From Ricinus communis (lineage: Eukaryota > Streptophyta > Magnoliopsida > Malpighiales > Euphorbiaceae): a stretch of 64,000 bases of DNA. Both the position numbers and the translations under genes were made by a program. Under the pieces are notes generated by a model. It was not told the origin of the DNA. It did no database searches and saw only the letters and a program-made list of their open reading frames with translations. The DNA is taken from NCBI RefSeq assembly GCF_019578655.1, contig NC_063265.1, positions 14,060,285-14,124,284 of the forward strand, read 5' to 3'. Of this stretch, positions 12,252 through 25,300 are shown piece after piece; within the stretch, counting starts at the first letter, position 1; the number at the start of each line of letters is the position of its first letter.

Positions 12252-14300
12252 ATGTCATACATCTATAAGCATTAAACCAATTCAAAGAGTTAGAAGGTAT
12301 AAATTGAAAGATTTTCCTCTGTTAGAAACTGAGCAAGGACCATACAAAATGAGGGAAAAAGAAAGAAAGAGAAGATTTATTATATCACCAAAGATTGCAT
12401 GTAAAGAACAGAAGCACTTCACAAGCTACAATATCTACTAAAACATACAAAAGAAAAGAAAAAAGAAAGAGTGGGTTGCACAAGTTCCTTTATTAATGAA
12501 AAAAAGGAGAGCATGCTCTTATGACCTTCAATAGCATATGCATCTAACTATTCATCTAGGCCTAAGCTGAATCAAGTTGGGGTTAGCTTATAGAATATTT
12601 AACCTAAACCAGGCCATATTCCTAAACTAGCTGGTGTCAACTGCAAAAGTCATTTTCCTCCATTCTCCACTCAGCTAACTAACAGAATATTCACAGATAA
12701 AAGCTAAGAAAATTAAAAATGATCAAAAGTCTTTTCCCTGATTAATGAGAAATGTATAACACAAACATGAAGTGCCAAAACTATGTCACGCGCAAGGGCT
12801 GAATGAGGACAGAATTACTACAATGATAAAATAAGCCGAAATGTTTCAGTTGACAAACAGAATAGGATATCTACAGAACAAATGACCCAGAGAATCACTG
12901 GTTTAACTCTTTTCCATAATTCTATCTTTGGAAAAAAAAAAAAAACTTTTCCATAACAATTCATGCAGTTATCCAGCACTTAAACTAAACTTTTTCCATT
13001 AGTCATGAATCCATGTACCATAAGCCCAAAACATTAATATAGGTCCTCAGAAACCATTAGCATGATGGCCGAAGAACCAACATTACATACAAGCAACTAT
13101 GCCAAACCTGTATGTATGAATATTTAAATATTGAAGTATTAAAAGGATTTGGATAATGAGCCAGGCTCAGAAAAAAGGAAATACTTGTTTGGGCTGGAGG
13201 GGGCAGGGTGTTAGGAATCATGAATGAGAAATTATGCATTCAAAATTCAATTAGCATTTCAGCTGACATAAGTTAAAATGAAGCAGACTCAAAGTTACTA
13301 CTATTTACACTGGGATTGTGAAGGCTTAATGCATGAAGAAGAGATTCTTTGGCGAACCCTAGAGACGAGATTGTCCATAGTTGGTGCATTTTTTGATAGA
13401 AAACAAACCACAGCTACAAATCCAACAGCGAAATGCCCATTCAGGGGTGGAAAGATTGAAAGCATAGATACAAATGAGAATAAAAAGAAGATTAAATTGA
13501 GAGAAAAGGCGTTCACTTTGAGCTCACAATCTAAGATTGAGCAACTTTTTATGTGAGAAATGAGAAGTGGAGCGGAAGGAAGGTGGAATAATGAGGAGGA
13601 TAAGAGAACATAAAGCAAAGAGAAAAAAAAAAAAAAAGTGAGTAGAAAGGAGGAGTAAATGTTGAAAACATGGTCAGAGGTTGCAGGATTGGCGTTTGAA
13701 TAGCAGCATAAGCTACATACATAATCAGCATATAACTAGCAATAATAAGAAACAAAAATCAAAACAAAGAAATGGAACAAGCAGGCCAAAAAGTAAAATA
13801 AAGAAAATGAAAATGAAAATGAAAATGAAATTAGGGTTATAGCAATCGAATAAGAAGGAAGAGGAACAGAGCCATATATAAGAAGGAAGACAGATAGTAA
13901 AGAGCATAGAAAGAAGAGGGGGGGAAGCAAAAGAGAAAAAAGAAAAGAAAGGAGAAAGCATGAAAGTGAAAAAGAAAGACGTACCAGAGATAGATCTATA
14001 TGTGAAGGAGTCCCATAAAAGCATGGATTTGGGACTGAGAAATGAAATGAAATGTAATTCCGCCTCAGCTCAGCTCAGCTCAGGCCTCAGGTGTTGAATT
14101 GAAAATCAAAAGGGAAGACTGGAGAGAGAAAAGCCGATTTTCCTTTTTTGTTTGGCGTAGTTGAAAGAGAGATTAATAAAATGATATTATTATAGTAATA
14201 AAAGACAGAGGCAGAGAGAGAAAGACTTGACCACAATCTTATTCTTATTTTCTCTTCTCTTTTAAATATTTCTTCACCAAACAATTTTCATAATAGTAAA
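12252..14300 (-). other. 5' UTR, probable 5' UTR intron and promoter-proximal region of PHL7
   Basis: A plausible acceptor (CTTATAG, minus strand) sits just upstream of the start codon at 12251, and a plausible donor (CTCTG|GTACGT) lies at about 13985. This suggests a leader exon around 13990-14100 and a ~1.7-kb leader intron. The body contains A-rich and GAAA-rich tracts (13560-13990). The open frames there (for example 13725-14024) are low complexity. Confidence 0.4.
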
Positions 14301-14515
14301 AAAGGGTATTTAATTATATAAATTATTTAAAATGAATTTTTAAAATAATATTTAAAAAGACACAGCAATTATACATAGCGGAAAAAGAGAAGAACGTCCG
14401 GCCTCTGGACGGAATCTATTTGAGGTTATATTCCGTTTCCGTTGTGTCCAAATTGCAAAGAGAAACAAACTAATATGTGATGGGTATGTGTTTGGATTTA
14501 TGCACAGAAACACAC

Positions 14516-14533
14516 AACCCTAACCCTAACCCT
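14516..14533. promoter_or_regulatory. Telo-box-like (AACCCT)3 upstream of PHL7
   Basis: Three perfect AACCCT units, i.e. AGGGTT on the PHL7 coding strand, about 250-400 bp upstream of the likely transcription start. Telo-boxes of this kind are known in plant promoters of growth- and translation-related genes and are bound by telobox-binding MYB proteins. Function here is inferred only. Confidence 0.45.
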
Positions 14534-15300
14534 TTGTTTCTCCTATTTCATATGTAATACCGATATTTATGTATGTACATCCAATCACAGATTTATTAAA
14601 AATTATCAATAATATATAAGTCTAAAAAAGGCCTAAAGGGCTATACTTTTTGTTGCAACCTCCATTTGCATCTCTCATTCGGCTAATAATTGCTATTCCC
14701 TTTCTAGTTTCTGCCAATTGTCGCCCTTTTATTATTAATAATAATTACCAATTTTATTTACTCCTATTTGTTATCACTAACCAAAGACAAATATTCAGAT
14801 CCACTCTCCACAAGGCTAAAACGAAATTCATTTGCACGTACTGCTCCAGTGGCTTATCGTACTTCTACTACTTTTATCTGCAACCAAAAATACAAAACAA
14901 GAATCGCATATCTAATCCTTTTCTATGCCATTCTTTCTTCTCAGCCTCGCCGGCCTTCTTGAAGCTTTCGCCCTTTACTCTTAACCTCTCTAGTCTCTAT
15001 CTCTCATCCCGCATTCTTCTTCTTCTTCTTTCTGAATTGAAGCAACCCATTTGTCGGCATCATTGTCCAGTGTACCGAGTCCTAAAACATGTAAAATGCT
15101 CATCCGCAAAATATAAATGTAAAACTCCCATGTCTACCAATTTAAATTTACAATTACAAACATGTCATTTCCACTACTCTTGCCAACGCCCTTCACCCAA
15201 CCACATTAGCATTTGTACACTTTGAAATTCTGACTCAAAGAATGACCTGCCCAATCTCACTCGGTTGAACCGGATGACTGCTAGCACTACCCAACAACTT
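14534..15300. other. Spacer between the two tandem MYB-CC genes
   Basis: About 770 bp separating the PHL7 promoter from the 3' end of the upstream MYB-CC gene. It is A/T-rich and pyrimidine-biased. The 191-codon frame at 14650-15225 (+) lacks any recognisable domain and overlaps the likely 3' UTR of the gene on the other strand, so it is not annotated as a gene. Confidence 0.5.
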
Positions 15301-18208
15301 TCAGCTCCATATACCATACCCACTCATTCCATGGCTATTAACTTGGACCATGTTAACCTCTGAGGTTCTCATCTTTGCTTCCTCCCAATTCAGGGTTGAG
15401 TCCAAGCTCGGCATTTGTTTCTTCCCTCCAGCTGGGGATCCTTCCAGATTCAGTCCCCCAGGACTCTCGTTTGAAGTCAGGCAGCTTTCAGTGGAACAAT
15501 CAGCCCCTTGTTGATGCAGGCTAGATGGTACTTCCTCTAGGCCGCGCGCCTCAGCCTCCGCTTCGGTTTGCAAGGAGTGAAAGCCAAGTGGATCAACGGA
15601 AGCACTTCTTTTCTTCTTACTCCCTGAATCCTTCTGGATGTCTGAGTCAATAACTGTGCCTCCAAGAAATTGATCGGCAAGCATTTTACAAGCCCTCTCA
15701 AGCATGGCCAAGTATCTCTTTTCTGCATCCTGGCGAATTTGCAAATGCTTCTCGGCCTACATAGTAGAAGTGGGAAGATCAGAAAGATGGAGCACAGGGC
15801 TCCTTACCAAAATAAAATAATGCTAAATCATATTCAAAGTCTTGATATTTCCAAGTTAAAATGGTGAGTAAAGCTTGGCTAATTATTAAGTATTCCTTAT
15901 TTTAGGCAAATGAGTATTGTCAAAGGCAGTTACCAAGAGGACCAGAATTATCAAGTCTCCCTCATTCACCTAACCATAACCATATTCACAGCCACCATTC
16001 TTTCATGGAAATAATCCGAAAATAGGGGCGGAAAAAGAAACAGAAACAACTCCACAGAGAGAAAAAGTTTCACCTCAACTTGCAGATATAATTTACTTTG
16101 TACTTCCATTTGTACTCTTAATGCCTCCTTGACTTCATAACCTCTATATGTAACATTTGCATAATTCAGTAATTCTGAACATTTACTGGGCACTAGGGAG
16201 TGTTTTTAATGACGAGAAAGATTATCTTACTCATTCATGTCAGAAGTTACAATATTTGGTGATGAACTACCGGCGCCAGGGCTTTCTAACAGGTATGAGC
16301 CAGACAGTCCTTCCATAAGAAATGGGGAAGATGTCATTTAACATAAACGAGCACAAAAGAGACATTCAGCTATTTCATGTTTCTCATCATATGACAATAT
16401 AAAGATGTTTTAAAGAAACAATCAACTGCCAATGTCTAGTAGTCTTTTTCTATTGAATGAAAGAGATAACGGGTTGCTTCTTCTTTCTATTCTTGGGAAG
16501 TTATGTCTTTTCTTTTTGTTTTTTCTTCTTTTCTGCACCTAGATCATTCTTAAGAGATAACAACTGCACTGAAATTTGAATTTAGCCCTATGGAGTAACA
16601 AAATTCTGCCAATAATATCATGCACTATGAAGGAACAGAGACAGGAAATAACAGAAATTACCGTCTTTGGATGCTTCACCCATATCTTTCCCTGATTGCT
16701 TACCCAGTCTGTATTTCTGTAAATAGTAATACCATTCGCAACTTAAGGATTGATATTTTGTGCATACAGTTATATTTCCACACAAATTTTGAAAAATAAA
16801 TAGCATGTCTAATGAAACAAACCTGGAGGTGACTCTTTAAATGGAAAAGTGTAAGCCCCTTAACGTTCATTGTCCGCATTATGGCCTTTGGTGTAGCTTC
16901 TGTCATCATTGTTAATCTCGATTTAGACTAAATAAGTGTCCAAGTAGTTAAACTACTCCTAACAGTTACTAAAACCGTGCATGAAAGTACTTTTTGGTGG
17001 ACTAGTAACAAACAAATTACACCTGATATTAGGAACTTGCTCAAATAAACCTCAAAACTAGTTCCATCTGCCAAGTGAACAAGTATGAACTCAAATTTGG
17101 CAGCAAAGGATAAGGGATGGTAGACCTAAGCGAACTCAAGTTTACTGCAAGCTTGATCCTTAATTATTAATTCAGTAAGTTAATTAGATGGTTAGTTTGT
17201 TAAGCTTGGACTTCAGCTATTTAGGATATAACTCAGTAGAGTATTCATCATAGTTTCCTAAAGCCTGAATTGACAGGAGAAGACTGCAATAGGTGGATGT
17301 ATAGTGCATTAACTAGAACCATCGGTTTCTTGTTCATTAAAAGAAGATGTACACTGAAGGGAAGACGAGTTAAAGTAAGTTGCTGGCTAAGAAGAGTAAA
17401 ATGTATATCGTTTGCAAATTGACCAAAAACAGCTTCAGGAAATACAAAAGCAATGGCAGAATTCACAGGAAACACGAGAAAAAGCAAAGAGAAGGCCGAA
17501 CTTTGTATTATGAAACTAAAACAGCACAAGGCATCAAAATAGGAGATAGAGTTTGACAAGTAGGATAATAAGAGATCTGAATACAAATTAAGGAGCAGTC
17601 AAGAGCAAACTTAAATGGGCTTAGACTGCAAAAACACATGAAATGTATTTCCAGACAGAAAAGAAGGTTGCTGCCTACTTATTGTGAAATTAAAAGAGCC
17701 TTTATAGCAAGACACGGTAAATAGTAAATGAAAAAAGTGTTAAAAAGTGTATATATGTATATTAACATTCTTGCAAAACATGGTGGTATGGGAATGAAGT
17801 CAAGAGAAAAAGTCAAAGGCAAGGAAATGTAATATGAAACTGAATTCCAAGAGTGCAGCTAGGATTTGTTAGAAAAGCCATATTATTTGGAGGAAGTATT
17901 TAAGCGAGCACAATATATAAGGTAATGCCAGAGTAGAAATAGAAGAGAATTAGAGGGCGTTCATGCGAATAAAAATTAGCAAAAGAAAGGAAAAGGACAT
18001 TACTATTGGGACCACCGAGCTGAGAAATGGCATCAACAAAGCGGTTGTGAAGATCAGCAGTCCAACGGAGGCGAGGTTTGGGATCGGAGGTCAAGACAAG
18101 GCATGGCTCTCTTATTCCTTGATTATGTTCTTGTATTTGCATTTCTTCCTGCTGCTGATCCATTATCCCACCCTGCTGCTGATGGGGCTGAATCGTTCTC
18201 TGGAACAT
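15301..18208 (-). CDS. MYB-CC (GARP) transcription factor, PHL2/PHL3/PHL11-like, with divergent coiled coil
   Basis: Predicted 313-residue protein. Exons in transcript order: 18208-18004, 16899-16823, 16716-16662, 16309-16231, 16143-16074, 15756-15301; all phases join. The N-terminus is glutamine-rich, then LVLTSDPKPRLRWTADLHN opens the GARP/MYB repeat (about residues 40-100), which closes with LTLFHLKSHLQKYRLGKQSG. The coiled-coil region starts like other MYB-CC proteins (KEALRVQMEVQ), but the normal LHEQLE reads LYLQVE and the normal [11 protein letters not shown] reads LQIRQDAEKRY. The C-terminus is acidic/serine-rich with a KKKR cluster. The protein should be a nuclear P1BS-type DNA-binding factor; altered dimer preference is my inference. 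The closest named clade (PHL2/PHL3 or PHL11) cannot be settled by eye. It sits ~3 kb upstream of PHL7 on the same strand. Confidence 0.9.
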
Positions 18209-19337
18209 TTCTTTTCTTTTTTCTTTTTAAAAAAAATTCTTCAAATAAGAAGAAGAAGAAAGAAATTTCCCACACCCCACCACCACCATCAACCAACCGG
18301 CCAACAATTGGAGTGAGGGAGCGAGTGAATGGGTCTTCTTTCTAGTGAAAATCCCAATTTCCCAATTCTCAAAAATAAAAATCAGCCACAATGAATCTAA
18401 GAAAATCTTTACCAATAAAATAAAAAGAAAAAGCAGAAACTATGTAGTTTTATTTAAAACTACGTAGTTTTGGTCAAGTGAAATCTAAAATCACTAGAAA
18501 AACACACGCACACACAGGACACAATTACAATTTACAATTCCTAATTTTATTTTCTCTCGACTCCCAAGCCTCCACCCTCGACACCAAGTGGTCATCTCTT
18601 CTCTTCTTCTTCAAGTTGGATTTCACTACCTGAACTGCAGTCATCTCTTCAACCTCGTTGCTCCTGCTTGCAACCTTGTGCAAAGGACTTAATGGAGGAC
18701 TAGGGACGCTTCTAGCAGAATTATTGGCATTTGCTATTGTGTAAGAGGAAACCGACCACGTCTTTCAAGCTATTTTTACTGGTGCTGCAATTTATGTTAT
18801 AGGTGAGTTCCAACTTCATATAACTGCAATGTTTTCCTAGAAAACAAGTCTATTTTGTGTAGTAAAACCCTAAAAGTATGCTAATTTGACAGAAATCAGC
18901 AGCACTGTAAGAATTACAAATGATCTTCGTGAACCAAGCTTATCTTTTAATAAACTAGCTAATTGCGAACTGAGCAAATAAGCTATACGCCGAGTTCAAC
19001 TATTTCCAAATGACTCTTGAACTCCATTACAGAAGCTCGAACTCTTTGCCAAAGTTCGGCTCGGCTCTGTTACATTCCTACATCCAGCTCTCTCCTTTTT
19101 TTGACTTTCCTCTGTGAATTCCATTTTTATTCTCTTCTATTAAAGATATTTTATTTATTTATTTAATTTTAGAAACTCTTTATAATGTAATGAGAATCTA
19201 TCAATGGAAGGGGAGGGATGATAATATATGTATATATGACTTTGCAGAATACGCAAAATATAGTATAGTATCACGCTAGTTCCCTCTCTTTTGAATAACA
19301 AGAAGAAGAAGAAAGCAAAAAGGAAACGGAGAGGAAT
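18209..19337. other. Shared upstream region of the divergent MYB-CC and SRD2 genes
   Basis: These ~1.1 kb separate two start codons pointing away from each other, so they must contain both promoters and leaders. The region around 18540-18830 is less A/T-rich and includes a short open stretch, perhaps part of the SRD2 leader or a decayed exon; I recognise no family. A CACCACCACC-rich tract lies at 18270-18290 and ATATGTATATATG near 19225. Confidence 0.45.
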
Positions 19338-22300
19338 ATGATAGAAGAAGAAGAACAACAACAACAAGAAGAAGAATCAAAAGGAATAGCACGTGGGGGA
19401 CCTATCTTTGTTCCTAATTTGGTGGGGCCTCTCACTAGTGTTCCTGACTTTGAGTCTGCTCTTCTTCATGAACTCCAGGTTTAGCCTTCCTCTCTCTTTT
19501 TTCTCTTTGCTTTCATCTTTTAAATCGTGTTTGTTTTCACTAGTCCACTATCATTTGCGTTTTTCAGGATTTGAAGGATCAATTGTCCTCAGAATCTTCT
19601 CCATCTTCACCTCCCAATATTCATCATCATCTTGATATTTCGTATGTTTTTCCTCTTTCTTTCTTTCTAATTTTTCTTTCTATTTCTTATATCAATTATA
19701 ACCATTTCAATGGTCTTAGGGTCGATGAAATTAAACTTCTGTGCGATGAAGATTTGGTTGACATGGCCTTAAATGATACTCCTTTCACTGTATGTTTCTT
19801 CCTTTCAATTTTTTCGTTTTTACTTCCTTTTCTTTAAAAAAATATTATTAAATTTTGCCAATGCTTTATGTAGGAGAGTAATGGAAGCTGCTTGCGCTCA
19901 TCCAATGCAAGGTCAGTATATAGATATGCTTTTCCAATAATTCTGTGTTCTTCACCCTGTTTCTGTTTCAAGATATTGGTCTGTTGTGTCATTGTAGTTG
20001 TTAGTAGTATCTCTTTCTCTTTTCTAAAAGTGTTCTACTTTTTTTTTTCCCCTTAAAAAGCGAAAATGATAATCTTAAAGTTTCAAGTAACAATAACTTA
20101 CATTTGGAAAGATCTGGAAGAGGTAGGGATTCTTCCCCTCCTACCACAGGAACTATTGTTAACAGGAAGGCAAGGAAGAGAAAATTATCTCCAAAGCCAT
20201 CTGATGGATCTCATGCTCCAAACACATGTAATGGAGCTACCAGTAGGAAAATTGCAAAGAAGAGAAAAGGAAGGCAGACAAATAAGCATGTTATTGACGT
20301 ACATTCCCTCTCCTACTACATTTAGTTCTCACCTCTTTGCTGTTGCTACTGATAGATTTATTTCTCATTGGAAATGCCTAATAAGATATGCTATATGAAC
20401 TGTGTAATTGATTTCTTAAGTTATAATGTCTCTATTCATGTTATGAAAATACATTATCTTATTTTCTTCTCTTATGCTGGTGGCCACTCGGCACACCTAC
20501 CTTAGTATGGTTGATGCATTAAATTGCTATTCTTGGATGACCAGGAGAATTGCCTTGCAAAGGTCAGTGAACTGTTGAAGTTAAAAGAAAAGCAGCTCCA
20601 AGAAAAAGCAGCATCCGGACTCTATGCGCTAAAGTTTGTATAAGGATTTAAGTTTGCAACTCTGTGTAATTGATGCATCTCCTCTGCTGCTGTGCTTACT
20701 TTTGCCTCTTATTTTGTCACATGATAGTTGCAAGATCAGCAAAAGTGTTAATCCATCTTTGGAGAAAACTGAAAGCATGAAATATCTCAAGTCTACATAT
20801 TTTGAGAAACAGGTAATTTCAAGATTTGTCTACTCATATTTTCTTTTGTTGATTTCCAAACACATACAAACACATTATTGGTTGCCTGTAATACTTTTAG
20901 TTTGTTCGTTCGATCACTCATAATGCTTAATTTTTTATTTATTTGTTTGTTGCTTTTCTTCAAATTACCAGCAGTCAAAGCCTCAATATGTTCAAGAACA
21001 CATAGCTTTGCAGCATCCAGAATTTGTTCTATGCATCGAGGTTTACCACAACATACGAAACTGGATAAAGGTATAGCTTTCTATTCTTTCGTTTAAGTGT
21101 TCTCCGAGTAATTTAACTCCTCTATATCTATTTTATTTTTCTTATTGGTTGTAGTCATGAAGGTCAATCGATCAACAATAGTTTATGCAGAATTTAATCC
21201 TCACACCAAAGCCAACTTCCTTTTATCATAGAGTTTTGTATTTAGAAAATTGTGTAGCCTTCTACTGTGCTTTTGTTTTGTATTGGCTCAGAAAATAACC
21301 AATCTAGTGGTGTCTGCAGATTTTTTCCATCATATTATTAGATTAAACTTGTATAATAAGAAATCAAGGCAGGGAGCTTTTGAAATTGAATTGCTGATCT
21401 TAGATTTTGCTCAACTATGGTGTCTATAGTTTGAGAGCTGTGGAATCTGTTCTCTGAAAATGGAAAGCTGGAGCAGGTATCTGTAAGCTTTTTATGCTAC
21501 AGATTCTAGACAAGTTTGATCTTTTAATGCGGAAGCTAGTTACTGATGCAGTTGTCATCACAAGCTCAGGCTTTTATTTCAGAAGTTCTTCTGCAAACTA
21601 GTGCAAGGATGCTATATTTTTGAAACTTCAGAAATAGAATAAAGGCTTTTGTTTGCTGAGTTAGAAGGCGCATCCATATTCACGTCCGAGCCCTATAAAG
21701 TCAGGGGCCTGATTCCAGATCCGAAGCAGTAGCCACTGAAGAAGGAGCAGCTTATGCCTTTGAAGCAATAGGATATGCTTTTCCTTTCCTTTCACCCTTA
21801 GGTTTTCCCTCGGGGATTCTCTTTCCTTTCTCTCTGTCTACTGGGACTAGCCCTAGCCTTTTGCTTTTCATATTTCATTGTCATCTTTCCCACTATGACC
21901 ATATGATGATGCTTCATCAGATTCATCTGTAGTCCTTGCTTTCATTCGGCTCCTTGCTGACTGGCTACTGGAAGCAGATCGGTACTTGCTTGTGAACCAT
22001 GATTGGACTTGCATGGAATCAGAAACAGAATGGATTAAGATTCTCCGGAGCACTTATTGAATCCCCGAATGTCCAGAGAGAGTTGGCTTTTGAAGCTGTT
22101 TTTAGGAAAGTAGGGAAAGTTGTTAGTAAGGGATCAACCTACACCACATCCTTGGCTCACTGATCCATATACTAGTCTGATTCACTGCAGTTATCATCAT
22201 ATGTATTTTTTACCTAAAAGCTTCCTTCTGAACTTCTTGTTGGGATTTCTAAGAGCTAATTCTACACTCTATTTCTTTTAGAAAATTTTCATTTTTTTGT

Positions 22301-25300
22301 TGGTTGAAAACATCTTTCCACCTGCTCAATAACCAATCTGTTATGAATCTCAGTCTTGAAAGCTTTCTATTCAAAATGGAATGAAAGCAAATCCTTACAG
22401 AAACACTTTTTCACTTTGGAAGCACTTATTCAGACTGTATCTTTTACCTTCGGGATCTTATAGATCATCCAAATACGTCGCACATCCACCAGAGTGGTCT
22501 TTCTGAATGTTCACATATATGCTGTGAAGCACTTTTTCATTCAGTAGAAATAGGTTCTTTCGCTGTTCGCTGGTGGATCAATGCCACAGCTTGCCCTCTC
22601 GGTTTTCCTGACAAAGGTTTCCTTGGGTACCGCGCTTGCTACTAGACTAACAAAGTGGAACAATAGACGTTCCACTTGTCCTCTTCCTTGCCCTTTTCAG
22701 AGGAGCCTTCTTCGTATCTACCCTCACTTAAAATGTTTAGTTCCAATGAGTATTAAGATTTCCTAGTTTCTCCTTGCAATCCCACATAGAGCAGTTTCCT
22801 TTAGAGTCTTCCCTTCCTAAAGCCTTTCTAACTAAGCTCTATCTTTCTAAGGTGCTTGGAGATCCAGTTTGAATGAAATATCCCGTTGAAGTGGATTCTT
22901 TTACCAGGCCAGTTTCTAGCCTTTACAGCTGGCGTAACAGTAGTGGCATTCTCACCAACCTTCACGGCAAGATTTCTTCTAGATGAGATTATAAGGTAGG
23001 GCTATATGGTATACTACTCATATATTTCTTCATGGTGAGGATAGATGATAGTAATATAATATCACAGTGCTCGTAATAGAGCTAGGTCAAGAGTCAAGGG
23101 CAAGTGCCTGTAGAAAGCCAATTCAAGAAAGTTCTTTTATTATAGCATGGCTCACTCTTTCTAAATAATGGGGAAGAGGACTGAAACATGCCACTGAAAG
23201 ACTCTACTGAGACAAAGATGGGCTGTCAAGAACGTAGAGGAGATAAGATAGGCAATTGGTCAGATCTAGTATGGATCGTACATGGACGATAGTTATGCCT
23301 TAGAATAATTTCTATTTTTCATTTCTACTTCATCAGATAAGGGAGCTAGTGGGTTTCAAATCAGAGCAAAAATACCTCTTTCAGCCAGTTTTGTTACACC
23401 CTGGTCAGCCTTTCATCTCTTTTGTAAGACGCACAGTGCGGCAGGGGAATAAGGAATGGCGTCCATGATAATTGCGGACCTAGAAGCAAAAGACCCATCC
23501 ATTTTCATCATCCCAGCCGATGAGGACATAATACTAAGTATTTTCATGCATTTTCGAGTAAAAGGAGGATTAATAATTCTATCCAAGCTAGTTAATGATG
23601 GGGATTGGCTATATAGTCTAAGATATTTCAAATATTTTTTACACCTATTTCCTATTTTCATAAACTACAGTGCGAACGGGCAAGAAAGAGCTTTTTCAGC
23701 TTGATCAAAAGTGATTGTATAATTGAATAGTAGAAGTGCTACTCAGTAGTAGAAACTTCGAGAGACAAACAAAGAGGGGCCTCTATCAAACCTGCTAGTT
23801 ATTATTGTAGAAACAATTATACCCTTTTTAAAACTGAAAGATGAGAATAGGATCTTATTAGCTCTTCCAGATCTATGTAGACTGAGGATGGATTGAGGGA
23901 AAATTATTTGGGAATAATTGCTCATGTTTCATATGTGAAATATGGAAGAAAAACACATTTTCACAACTTCACCCTCTGGGTAATCAGATGCTTGGAACTT
24001 GATATTACAAATATTTTTCCAGAGAATATGCTAGACTCACCAATATAGCAACCTGTTGATGGCTCTTCTTTGAGCACAATCTCCAAGTAAAACACTTTTT
24101 GTATAAAGAAGAAATACAGTTCTGTGTAAAAAAAATTTGCTAGTAGGATTGCAAAGTAGATGCTTTATCCCGAATCAGCATTATAGCATGCCTATGATGG
24201 CTCTTTTCATAACACAATATTCAATTATAAAACGCTTTTAATGTATATAGAAGAAATACAGATATGTACATGAAATTTGTTTTTTGAACAGGATCCTATA
24301 ATTTCTAACTACATTCACATTTGATATATGATTACTGTAAAGATCTCATGCTTTTTTAGGAAGAGTTCTCAGTGCTAATTGTTGTTCTCTTTAGTCTTTG
24401 TGAGGGCTATTAATGGATTTGCTCATACGGATTGGTATATATTATATTCTTAAAATTGAGTTCAGTTTTCTGAGGACATTCAGGAATCCTTCATCTCTCT
24501 CTCCCCCCATCTCTCTACTTTCTTCTCTTATCTCTCTCTTTTCTTCTGGTGAGGGTGTAGGATATTCTCAGGGATGAGCAAGTTCTTTTTGGGTGTTGAG
24601 TTGATTTTGCTCCCGTTTTTCTGTTCTTTCTTGTTAGGCATTACCTTATCCTCTTTAATATTTTGCTCTTATTTTTGTCTGTTTACATCTGATTTATTGA
24701 CATCATTCTGATGTACCATAGACACAAGAGTTCTTGGTCCTTGGAAGACAAATGTTGACTGAATTGAGGGACAAGATCTATTGCATGACAGACCAGGTAA
24801 TGGAAAAGGCTGGGCAGCATGATCCATCTGGATATTTTCTTGTAGAGGTAAGAAGTTATATTCTTCTTAGTTTGGTTTATCAGTGTGTAAGTTTTACGTA
24901 ATCGAATGGAAAATTGTGTAGGATGTGTTTTGCAATGATTTGAGGGATTCATCCGCAATAGATTATAGTGAGCCTATATTTGATTGGCTTAGCAACTCAA
25001 AGGATGATGCTCTTAGAAAATGGGAATGCATAACAGGTGGTGAGTTACGAAGAAAGCAGAAAGCAGTCCTGGGTGAGTTGCCATCTTCTTGTTTGCCTCA
25101 ATTCAGACGTGTGGACATGCAAAAGACTCGGTTTTGTGACTTGAGATTTCGGCTTGGTGCAGGGTATCTCTACTGCCATCAGGTACAATTTGAAATGCAC
25201 TTTCTAGTGTTAGAACCAATGACTACAGCTTCTAGCAAGTCTCAAATGCAGCATCTGATCTCTGGATGAGTCAGGAATCGTGTCTGGCATAGCTGATGGT

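Noticed and set aside
14650..15225. 191-codon plus-strand open frame between the two MYB-CC genes
   Set aside because: No domain, biased composition (Ser/Leu/Tyr/Asn from A/T- and pyrimidine-rich DNA), no sign of splice or family conservation, and it lies over the 3' flank of the minus-strand gene.
23456..23704. 82-codon frame inside SRD2 intron 8
   Set aside because: Could be an old organelle frame, but I recognise no protein and it is within an intron; kept only as part of the organelle-like block.
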